A stretch of 48,629 nt of DNA from an uncultured Collinsella sp. Lineage in GTDB: Bacteria > Actinomycetota > Coriobacteriia > Coriobacteriales > Coriobacteriaceae. Both the position numbers and the translations under genes were made by a program. A model generated the notes under the pieces. That model was not told the DNA's origin, did no database searches, and saw nothing but the letters and a program-made list of their open reading frames with translations. The stretch covers positions 1 to 48,629 of the forward strand of contig UQHT01000021.1 in NCBI GenBank assembly GCA_900540875.1. Reading direction: 5' to 3'. Of the stretch, positions 40,916-48,062 are shown piece after piece (position 1 is the stretch's first letter; each line of letters begins with the position of its first letter).

Positions 40916-42238
40916 TTACGGCTCCAAAAGCCCTGCCATAAAGATGGGCAGATACAGCACGTCACCATCGCGGTGAAAATTACATTCCGCAAGTACCAGG
41001 GCGCGATCGATTCCGTAGCCCTTCGTCGCGAGCGCGTTGTCGAGCGCCGCATGGGACTTAAAGCTCTTGCCCGACTTGACCTCGATGGCAAGGACCTCCC
41101 CATCGAGCGTCTCCTCCACAAAATCGAGCTCGCCGACTTTTTTAGACGTAAAGTAGCGCAATCTGAATCCGTGGGCTTTGAGCTCTTGGGCAACGAAGCC
41201 CTCAAACGCCGCCCCCATGTTCATGCCAAAGGCGTCTTCCGCCTCTCCATCAAAAACGCCTTGGGCGACCCTTTTGGAATACGACGACATGAGCATTCCG
41301 GTGTCCAAGTAAAACAGCTTGAACAGATTTCGCTGCTCCCCCAATAAAAGGGGTGCCACGGGCGCCGTTACGTTATACACGGGAAGCGCGACACCCGCCT
41401 CCGAGAGCCAGAGAAAATGATCTGTCACCTGCGAAAAACGTTTGACACCGTTAATCGATGACAGTTTGAATCGCTTGTTTTTGGAGCCGGCCTCGCTGGG
41501 AATCAGATCATAGATATCGCGAATAACCAAGCGTAGCTCAGGCGGAGCGTACTTTGCGATGTCATCGCGATACAGGGCGTGAAGATCGCGATGGATGTTT
41601 CGAACCTCGTCGACATTGCGCGTCGCCAAGAAGGAATTGACCGCGTCGGGCATGCCCCCCACCACCACATACTGATGGAACAGATTGAGCAAGCGGTCAT
41701 ACAGATAGCCGGGGAGCTCCTTTTCGTCCTTTAGACAACCCCTGAGCATGTCAAACGCTCCGGCAGCAACGCCGCTTGCCCAGCAGAACTCCTCAAAGTC
41801 GAGCGGGTACATCTGGACCTGCTCGACATACCCCACCGGCAGGGAATCGATGCCCTCGAGCTCAACGCCAAGGAGCGATCCGGTAAGGATGTATCGAAAG
41901 TCGCCGCGCTGGACCAGGTATTTGATAAACGTCACTACGTTGGGGCATCGCTGCACCTCGTCGATAACCACAACGGTCTTGTTCGCAACCATCGGCTGCG
42001 TTGCAGCAATAGACATGCGCATAAGCAGATCATCCGCGCTTTTTGCCGCCAAAAACGAATCGCGCACGGACGCGTCGGCGATAAGGTCGAACGTCACGAC
42101 ATTTTCGAACGATTCGCTTGCAAAGACGTTGACCAAATATGACTTTCCTACCTGTCGGGCGCCCTTGACCAAAAGAGCCTTGTTAGGCGACGAGGCAAGC
42201 CAGGATTCAAACTGTGCTTTCGCTTTTCTCTGTAGCAT
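40916..42238 (-). CDS. AAA_14/DUF4143 ATP-binding protein
   Basis: 440-residue protein of the large ATPase-DUF4143 family. The N-terminal AAA domain has Walker A GARQVGKS at 26-33, Walker B VVVIDEVQRCP at 90-98 and a sensor YILTGS near 130. The C-terminal DUF4143 region ends with GELDFVEE ... AIEVKSG, an arrangement like the D/ExK core of PD-(D/E)XK nucleases. Function is not established; such genes are numerous in gut bacteria and variable between strains. I choose the ATG at 42238, with AAGGGG seven bases upstream. The frame stays open upstream through a 33-bp repeat array, which I treat as regulatory DNA. Confidence 0.88.
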   Translation of the reverse strand: MLQRKAKAQFESWLASSPNKALLVKGARQVGKSYLVNVFASESFENVVTFDLIADASVRDSFLAAKSADDLLMRMSIAATQPMVANKTVVVIDEVQRCPNVVTFIKYLVQRGDFRYILTGSLLGVELEGIDSLPVGYVEQVQMYPLDFEEFCWASGVAAGAFDMLRGCLKDEKELPGYLYDRLLNLFHQYVVVGGMPDAVNSFLATRNVDEVRNIHRDLHALYRDDIAKYAPPELRLVIRDIYDLIPSEAGSKNKRFKLSSINGVKRFSQVTDHFLWLSEAGVALPVYNVTAPVAPLLLGEQRNLFKLFYLDTGMLMSSYSKRVAQGVFDGEAEDAFGMNMGAAFEGFVAQELKAHGFRLRYFTSKKVGELDFVEETLDGEVLAIEVKSGKSFKSHAALDNALATKGYGIDRALVLAECNFHRDGDVLYLPIFMAGLLEP

Positions 42239-42277
42239 AAGCATACCCCTTATTACGTGCTGTTTTAGCACTATGAT

Positions 42278-42409
42278 ACACTTTTCCGTGGTTGCTAGGT
42301 GCTCATTTCGACACTTTTTCGATGTTTTAAAGTGTATATTACGACACTTTTCCGTACTTTTATACCAGCCAATATTGCACTTTTCCGGATTTAGGCCGAA
42401 TAATTGCCC
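42278..42409. repeat. Four-unit 33-bp-phased repeat array upstream of the DUF4143 ATPase
   Basis: The motif (A/G)CACTTTTCCG (minus strand CGGAAAAGTG) recurs at 42278, 42311, 42344 and 42377, exactly 33 bp apart, with differing sequence between; unit 2 has one T for C. Unit 2 also holds AAAGTGT (42329-42335), which forms a dyad with the ACACTTT of unit 3 (42344-42350). Thirty-three bp is about three helical turns, so the sites line up on one DNA face. The array lies 40-170 bases before the ATPase start. Confidence 0.8.
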
Positions 42410-42494
42410 GCGATTCCGACACCAACCGACCAAGAGCAGCCTCTCCCACCAGATGCGCTTTACGGTGAAGAGCCACCAACAAATCTGAGGCAAT

Positions 42495-42523
42495 GAAGGC
42501 CGGGGGGCCAATCCCCGGCCTTC
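42495..42523 (-). terminator. GC-rich terminator-like hairpin after the DUF262 gene
   Basis: GAAGGCCGGGG pairs perfectly with CCCCGGCCTTC around seven bases, starting three bases past the DUF262 stop. There is no T tract, so termination may be Rho-assisted. Confidence 0.7.
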
Positions 42524-42526
42524 AAC

Positions 42527-44650
42527 CTAGCACTGCTTTATAAGATCGAGCACCGCGGGAATGTCATCAGCGTTCCGAAGTGCGACATAGGTCGGTAGAC
42601 CCGGGCCAAATCCGCCCTGTGAGCGCTTGTCCTGACACAGGCCCTCTGGATCCGTCAGATCGTCAACGCTCTTTGCCAGGCCGACGGCAATCCAACCACC
42701 GTTGCTGGTCCTGCCTTCTAGCACGGCGTGCAATTTTCGCTTGCCCGACCTGAAGCCTACATAGTACTTGGCTATATAGGACTCCCACGAAGGGTTACCA
42801 CCCAGAACGGACTCGCGTACCTCATCGAAAAGCTTCTGGTTGAGTCCGCCTTCAGCAAAAGTGGGGTGGTTCTCTTGCAAGGTCCAAATAGGCACCTCGT
42901 CAGACTTCCCACGAGAGGGGCGATACTTGTCGACGACATCTGCCGGAAGGTCGGGATATTTCCATATCTCACACGCCTCTTTCGCCAGATCGTCCGCGCG
43001 CTGCCTAATCTCCTCCTCGCCCCATTTTTCATGCGAGGCGATCGACTTGTTTAGGTAGAGCGGGCTGCATTTAAGTCCCACGTTCGGAAGATTGAGCTTG
43101 TCCGAGAACGACCGGTTTGAGTACTCCTGGTTGTAGCCCGTCAGCGTAAGATTTCCCAAGTTGTTGCACAGCCTGTCGTGGATGTCTTCCCAGTTCTCGC
43201 CAAGCGATTCCTTCCAGCCGTGCTCACCATCGATCGTCTGGGGCATGACGTGCTCGATCTGGTAATCGTCAGCCGAGATGGGCTCCTTCGGGTGGTGCCA
43301 GTTCTCCATGCGCTCCAGGTAATAGCGCTTTTTAGAGAAGCGGTTGTAACAGTCACGCGTCTTAAGCTCCTCGACAAAATGCTCGTCTGTCGGGAAGTAC
43401 GCGGTCATACCGCTGCTGTGGATAAGGAGCATCGCCGTAACGTACTCCTCTATATCATCCTGCTGCTCGAGATTGCGATACATGCCGGCAAAGAAATTAT
43501 TTAGGCCCGTGGTAAGCCTGCCGCAAACCGCCCGCCTGAACAGGAACGACTCGATAGTCTCGCAGATACGTAAAAACGCATTGCGGTCAATCCTGCCTCC
43601 TTCATAAACCGAGTAAAGCAGCATCAGCAAAGGTCTGACCGATTTCACATAAAGACAGGCAATCCTGCCGAACACTCGGCGCAGACCCTCGTCTTTCTCC
43701 TTGCCAAGGAACAGCCTGGCATATCTTTGCGCATATTCGCGGAGCTCCTTCAGCAGGCCCTCGGTATCCCCATCGTAGTCGTCAGCGAAATAGCGTTTGA
43801 ACTCGTGGTAGGCCTCGTTTTCCTTCGGCATCCTATTGGGAACCTTGAGCCACAACCAGTACCAGATAAATGCATTGAACTCTTCTTCGCCGCCTTTACC
43901 GAACAGGCGCTCGAGCGGATGCCAGTAACCCTCGTAAAGCTTGGTTTGCTCGTCGTTGGGAAGCGACATAAGAACGTAGTTACGAATGAGGTCAATAGGC
44001 GTGAGCGGCTTGCCCTTGGAGTTCATGGACTCAAATATGAGCTGGGCATTATCAACGCCAGCGGTGAGCTTAGTGTCGATGACCTGCACGCGGTTTAGTC
44101 CCGCCCAAAGCCTTGCCGGATCAAATGATTTACCACGCATCTTCTCGCGGAAGAACGCATGGTTCTCGACAATGCGATCCGATTTTTCATCTGGCACGGG
44201 AGACCCAGACACGATGGAGAACAGCGTCTCTTTATCGTCCTGCGAAAGCACCAGCTTGTAGCGCGCCAGACCGTTGTAGTCATCATCGTTAAAGAGGTAG
44301 TTCTTCCGCAGCGCTGAGATCTTGAGGTCTCCAAGGAAGCCGGCCTTGTCGGGATTACCCTCCAGATAGTCAGCCAAGGCAGCAATCATCAACGAAAACG
44401 TCGTCATGCGCTGCTGACCGTCAATCAGAAGCACGCGCGAAATGCTCGTGGCAGAGCTCTCGGACTCGGGGATATAAAGCATCGACCCCACGAAGTGCGA
44501 TACGCCATCACGACCCGCTCGCATAACGTCATCCCAAAGTACCTCGCACTCTTTCACACTCCACGAGTAAACTCGCTGGTACACGGGAATGACGAACTGC
44601 ATCTTCGCCACGCCCATAAGGTCGAGTAGATTTGCCTCGGTTGCTTTCAT
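42527..44650 (-). CDS. DUF262/DUF1524 GmrSD-type restriction nuclease
   Basis: 707-residue probable anti-phage nuclease. The N-terminal DUF262 (ParB/Srx-like NTP-driven domain) has IPVYQRVYSW at 21-30 and the hallmark DGQQR at 77-81. A helical middle follows. The DUF1524 HNH-type nuclease domain has IEHVMPQT near 464 and the NNLGNLTLTGYNQ segment near 498. The C-terminal 100 residues resemble the DUF5655-like domain attached to some family members. Relatives such as GmrSD and BrxU cut glucosylated or methylated phage DNA in an NTP-dependent way. Start at 44650 with GAGGG nine bases upstream. Its leader begins with a 15-bp hairpin. No partner gene is fused or required. Confidence 0.88.
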   Translation of the reverse strand: MKATEANLLDLMGVAKMQFVIPVYQRVYSWSVKECEVLWDDVMRAGRDGVSHFVGSMLYIPESESSATSISRVLLIDGQQRMTTFSLMIAALADYLEGNPDKAGFLGDLKISALRKNYLFNDDDYNGLARYKLVLSQDDKETLFSIVSGSPVPDEKSDRIVENHAFFREKMRGKSFDPARLWAGLNRVQVIDTKLTAGVDNAQLIFESMNSKGKPLTPIDLIRNYVLMSLPNDEQTKLYEGYWHPLERLFGKGGEEEFNAFIWYWLWLKVPNRMPKENEAYHEFKRYFADDYDGDTEGLLKELREYAQRYARLFLGKEKDEGLRRVFGRIACLYVKSVRPLLMLLYSVYEGGRIDRNAFLRICETIESFLFRRAVCGRLTTGLNNFFAGMYRNLEQQDDIEEYVTAMLLIHSSGMTAYFPTDEHFVEELKTRDCYNRFSKKRYYLERMENWHHPKEPISADDYQIEHVMPQTIDGEHGWKESLGENWEDIHDRLCNNLGNLTLTGYNQEYSNRSFSDKLNLPNVGLKCSPLYLNKSIASHEKWGEEEIRQRADDLAKEACEIWKYPDLPADVVDKYRPSRGKSDEVPIWTLQENHPTFAEGGLNQKLFDEVRESVLGGNPSWESYIAKYYVGFRSGKRKLHAVLEGRTSNGGWIAVGLAKSVDDLTDPEGLCQDKRSQGGFGPGLPTYVALRNADDIPAVLDLIKQC

Positions 44651-44747
44651 TTGCGTTTGCCCTCTCTTATTTACATCGCCTGCAATTGCTCCGTCAGTCA
44701 AAACACTGGAGATGAGATTGAGTGCAATCCGTGTGGTCAGTATCCGC

Positions 44748-44786
44748 AAGGACGCTGAAAGGCAAATAGTCTTTTAGCGTCCTTGT
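44748..44786 (-). promoter_or_regulatory. 15-bp leader hairpin upstream of the DUF262 nuclease
   Basis: CAAGGACGCTGAAAG pairs with CTTTTAGCGTCCTTG (one G-U) around nine bases. A minus-strand TATTAT -10 candidate lies just upstream near 44798, so the hairpin would form at the 5' end of the nuclease mRNA. Its role could be RNA stability or an operator. Confidence 0.45.
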
Positions 44787-44924
44787 CACAAATAATACGC
44801 GCCCCCTCTCTTTTTTGCGGTACTAGACAATAACTTAAATGAGCATCGGTTATCATGGCGTTAGCGCTTACGGCCTCCTTTTGCTGGCATACGTCAGCTT
44901 AGAATCCCGACAAAGGAGGAAAAG

Positions 44925-45032
44925 ATGAAGTACACGCCTAACGATGAGGTCGTTCTCGCCGTCATAGATGCCATTGTGACTATCGCAACCGCATACTTTA
45001 AGTATCGCGGCAACGAGACGCCCAGCAGCTAA
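44925..45032 (+). CDS. 35-residue small protein, uncharacterised
   Basis: A short gene with near-ideal expression signals: AAAGGAGG ends six bases before the ATG. A GC-rich hairpin plus TTTT follows 16 bases after the stop. The peptide MKYTPNDEVV... has a hydrophobic core (VVLAVIDAIVTIATAYF, residues 9-25) and a polar, charged end. It could be a membrane-inserting toxin-like peptide, an anti-defence sensor, or a leader. It sits between the divergent DUF262 nuclease and the convergent HEPN-like gene. Comparative conservation is the only way to be sure. Confidence 0.6.
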   Translation: MKYTPNDEVVLAVIDAIVTIATAYFKYRGNETPSS

Positions 45033-45047
45033 ACGACGGAAGCGCTC

Positions 45048-45079
45048 CGGCGCGCGGACTCTCGTTCGCGCGCCGTTTT
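45048..45079 (+). terminator. Terminator of the small gene
   Basis: CGGCGCGCG pairs with CGCGCGCCG around ten bases, followed by TTTTC. It ends one base before the stop codon of the convergent HEPN-like gene. Confidence 0.85.
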
Positions 45080-45080
45080 C

Positions 45081-46772
45081 TTACCAAACCTGCACCCGTT
45101 CGCCGCTACGCTTTACAAAGAACACCCTAGACGGCATATTGTCGCGGTCAACTACGATGAGATCGTCCTTGCTGACAGCCTTAGTCAATTCCCGTTCACG
45201 AGCGCCACGATAGCTGTCAACTCTAACAAAAAATATCTTCGAAGAGACTAGACCGTAGTCGTCATACTCTATGACGGGTTGCTCGAAGGGCCTAACCGCT
45301 TTCACAGGATTTAGACCCTCAAACTCCAAAACAAAGTCAGTCAAAGGTATCTCGGCCAGCTTCATATACATTTCGCTATAAGAGACGTGCTTCAATCCAA
45401 GCGTTTCAAGCGCCTTTTCCTTGCTTCCTGGGATAACATAACCGCCCAATAGGTAATACAGAAGCGCAATTGCATCTTGCCTAATCCTATTTACTTCACC
45501 CAAATCCGTAAAGTTATCCTTGTGGAAATAGCCATTCCTATCTTTACCTGCAAAATCCCTTATCTTGAGAAGCACAAAGTGTCTTCCCTCGTCACTAATC
45601 CGCCATGCCGTTTCATTGTCATGGAGAAGATTTGCAAGAGAGACCAAGTTCGTCGAAAACCGTTCTCTATTTGATTCGACGAATTGAACATGCCGAGTTT
45701 TTTTCGACCAGTCAAATGGTCTTCTATATTCGATCGCTCCTTTTCCTTTCGAAGGCGTGGCAATGAACAGGTTTTCCGACCCAGGCGTACCCAGCGTAGC
45801 AAGCATAAGCTCATATGAGAGTTGCTCAACCGCCTTTATATAGCCACAAACAATTGAAGTGTAATCGAACTCTCCGCCCCGCAAGAAAGACCTGCGCAGA
45901 TACTCCGATGTGGTAAGACATCTAGCAAAGCCCCTTGTTCCAACAAGACAGTGTCCGAGCCCATCATTGAAAAAAGCTTTATTGAGCACTATTTGATCTT
46001 CGTCGGCAAGCCTGAACGTTGCGTGATTTGATTTAACCGTGTAGGTCGACTCAGGAAAGCCGTCAACAGTGCGATGAATCTCGTCTATCAGCGAAGCCCT
46101 AAATGGCGCCAAGCGAGGCATAGATAGGCTAGGAATGGCCTGAAGACCGATGATATCCTCCACTCTTGCAACTGCATCTCGAATGCGATAAACAAACTCA
46201 TCGTAGAGAGCCTCTGGGAAGATCTTTTTGAAAAACCTGCTCGATGATATTTGGAATACGCTATCGGACCCTTCGACACACAACTCCTCGGAGCGTCGTT
46301 TTAGCTCCTCAGTCTCCGCTGCAGACCAGTCGATAACGACAATCCTGCTGATCCCCCATGAATCAACTTCCATAGCGGTAATCGAATCCGGAATTGTGTA
46401 TCGATACCCTACGGTTTCGCAATTTGTTGAAATTAGAAACTCGATAGGGTTCGCTCTTTCGTGCTTCTCATTATTCAACCAAAAAACAGTCGAACCCCTC
46501 GGCCAGATAGCGTCAATACCATAGAGAGCGAACAAGGATTCGAGTATTGGATTGACCATGTCATTTCTAACGGAAAACTCGATGAACTCATTAAAGAAAT
46601 CGTATTCAACCTGCTCTTGCGATGGCTGAATCAGCGTCGCAAAACCGCCGATTCGTCTCCGGAGCTTTTCGCCACTCCAGCGCTCCCTGAATTTGTAAGT
46701 CGTTCGCAATGCAGAGGCAATCTGTTCGTCAATCAACGCAACTGCCTTTTCTAGTTGGGCGTCGGCATTCAT
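45081..46772 (-). CDS. Uncharacterised protein with a candidate HEPN RNase motif
   Basis: 563 residues, no family recognised with certainty. The C-terminal half shows a helix (YIKAVEQLSYELMLATLG, about 315-332) and, later, RNGYFH at 412-417 followed by another long helix (NRIRQDAIALLYYLLGG). R-N-x3-H flanked by such helices is the active-site pattern of HEPN ribonucleases (Rx4-6H). The first 250 residues are an unassigned mixed alpha/beta region that might be a sensor; the last 90 look like a small beta domain. Base composition is lower in GC than the neighbours, suggesting transfer. Start at 46772 with AAAGG six bases upstream. It sits between a GmrSD-like nuclease and a type I restriction locus, so a defence role is plausible but unproven. 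Confidence 0.65.
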   Translation of the reverse strand: MNADAQLEKAVALIDEQIASALRTTYKFRERWSGEKLRRRIGGFATLIQPSQEQVEYDFFNEFIEFSVRNDMVNPILESLFALYGIDAIWPRGSTVFWLNNEKHERANPIEFLISTNCETVGYRYTIPDSITAMEVDSWGISRIVVIDWSAAETEELKRRSEELCVEGSDSVFQISSSRFFKKIFPEALYDEFVYRIRDAVARVEDIIGLQAIPSLSMPRLAPFRASLIDEIHRTVDGFPESTYTVKSNHATFRLADEDQIVLNKAFFNDGLGHCLVGTRGFARCLTTSEYLRRSFLRGGEFDYTSIVCGYIKAVEQLSYELMLATLGTPGSENLFIATPSKGKGAIEYRRPFDWSKKTRHVQFVESNRERFSTNLVSLANLLHDNETAWRISDEGRHFVLLKIRDFAGKDRNGYFHKDNFTDLGEVNRIRQDAIALLYYLLGGYVIPGSKEKALETLGLKHVSYSEMYMKLAEIPLTDFVLEFEGLNPVKAVRPFEQPVIEYDDYGLVSSKIFFVRVDSYRGARERELTKAVSKDDLIVVDRDNMPSRVFFVKRSGERVQVW

Positions 46773-47081
46773 CGTTCGCCTTTCGTCAAAAGTCACCGTA
46801 TCGTTATTATGTCAGCGACTTCTGATGGCTGGTACGTTGCTTTCAGCAAAGTCTCTTGCGGAATTGGATACCGATTTACATTTAGATGCCCCCGTTAAGA
46901 AAGCGCACCTGAGCATCTCGCTCTGCAGGCAAAGCCGCACCGGAGTGATGCGGGGAGATGCGCGAGGTCTCATGGACCTCCCTGACGCGGCCTAGCGGAA
47001 GTGCCACCCGGCATCCCTTCCATAACGCACGGGTAAACAAAGGGAAATAGCGCCACCCACCGCGCAAGGAAGGACGCCACC
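46773..47081. other. Divergent intergenic region with structured segment
   Basis: About 110 AT-richer bases next to the HEPN-like gene hold its probable promoter. They are followed by a distinctly GC-rich, hairpin-forming stretch (46900-47000) leading to the recombinase gene. No protein-coding signal is convincing. Confidence 0.5.
46913..46980 (+). ncRNA. Candidate structured RNA or leader upstream of the recombinase
   Basis: Outer stem GCATCTC (46913-46919) with GAGATGC (46955-46961); nested inner stem CCGCA (46935-46939) with TGCGG (46949-46953); then an adjacent hairpin GAGGTC (46964-46969) with GACCTC (46975-46980). The two helices plus hairpin occupy 68 bases of otherwise non-coding sequence about 100 bases before the recombinase start. 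No known RNA family recognised; could also be an attachment-type DNA structure. Confidence 0.35.
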
Positions 47082-48062
47082 ATGGATCTCACGAAAACGG
47101 CTAGAGAAATTACCCGCCTCATGCTCCCCTACCTGACCACGCAGCAGAACCGCCAGCTCAAAAAGGTTTTATCGCACTGCCTTTTCGATGAAAGCCAATT
47201 AACCGAAGGCGGCGACGGTGAAAGCGAATCATTCCTAGATCTATTTCTGTCTGCAAAACGCCTCGAAGGCTGCTCGGATAGGACCATCTCCTACTACGAA
47301 ACCACCATCAATAAAATGCTTGAATCATTCGATACGCCAGCTTGCGACCTAGGAACCGAAGAGATTAGGTCCTATCTTTCCGACTATCAGCAAAAAGCCG
47401 GCGTCAGTCGCGTCACCGTCGACAATGTCCGAAGAATCATCTCAAGCTTCTATTCATGGCTCGAAGACGAGGACCATATCATTAAGAGCCCGGTTAGACG
47501 CATTAAAAGAGTCAAGGCTCCGCAACCCATAAAGGAAACGTATAGCGATGAAGTCGTTGAGATTCTCTGCGATAACTGCGGGTCGCCCCGAAACCTTGCC
47601 CTGATCGACCTGTTGCGCTCCACGGGCATGCGTGTGGGCGAACTTGTCTCGTTGGACAGGAGCTCCATCGACACCATCAATCGTGAGTGCATCGTACACG
47701 GCAAGGGAAATAAGGACCGCATCGTCTATTTTGACGCAAAGACTAAAGTCCATATTGAGAATTACCTGTCAACCCGAATGGACAGCTCTGAAGCACTCTT
47801 CGTGTCGAGCAAGGCGCCACACGAGAGGCTACAAATTGGCGGCGTCGAGGCGCTGCTTAGAAAACTGGGGCGCGAGCTTGATTTAGGAAGGGTCCACCCT
47901 CATAAGTTCAGAAGAACGCTTGCTACAAAGGCAATCGACAAAGGAATGCCCATCGAACAAGTCCAGGTGCTCCTTGGCCATAAAAAAATAGACACCACAT
48001 TAAGGTACGCAATGGTCGACCAGCGCAACGTCAAAGCATCCCACCGTAGATACCTAACTTAA
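47082..48062 (+). CDS. Tyrosine recombinase (XerC/D-like), probable hsdS shuffling recombinase
   Basis: 326-residue site-specific recombinase. The N-terminal SAM-like core-binding domain spans about 50-140 (FLDLFLSAKRLEGCSDRTIS); the catalytic domain is complete with R184 (TGMRVGEL), K208 (HGKGNKDR), H274-R277 (HPHKFRR), H300 (LLGHKK) and Tyr309 (TTLRYAM). An N-terminal extension of about 45 residues is extra. Start has GGAAGG eight bases upstream. Its stop codon lies on the edge of an hsdS conserved-region repeat and its last 32 bases overlap the convergent hsdS frame. This arrangement is seen in phase-variable type I restriction loci, where the recombinase inverts or exchanges hsdS segments. 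Confidence 0.9.
   Translation: MDLTKTAREITRLMLPYLTTQQNRQLKKVLSHCLFDESQLTEGGDGESESFLDLFLSAKRLEGCSDRTISYYETTINKMLESFDTPACDLGTEEIRSYLSDYQQKAGVSRVTVDNVRRIISSFYSWLEDEDHIIKSPVRRIKRVKAPQPIKETYSDEVVEILCDNCGSPRNLALIDLLRSTGMRVGELVSLDRSSIDTINRECIVHGKGNKDRIVYFDAKTKVHIENYLSTRMDSSEALFVSSKAPHERLQIGGVEALLRKLGRELDLGRVHPHKFRRTLATKAIDKGMPIEQVQVLLGHKKIDTTLRYAMVDQRNVKASHRRYLT

Noticed and set aside
42278..42409. CRISPR array
   Set aside because: The repeated part is only about 10 bases of each 33-bp period, there are just four units and no cas gene is nearby. Phased operator sites fit better.
42239..42511. N-terminal extension of the DUF4143 ATPase through the repeat array
   Set aside because: The extension would add four Cys-containing 11-residue repeats absent from the family, while a good ribosome site sits right before the ATG at 42238.
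46913..46980. tRNA gene
   Set aside because: No acceptor stem, T-loop (GTTCRA) or anticodon arm of correct spacing can be drawn.
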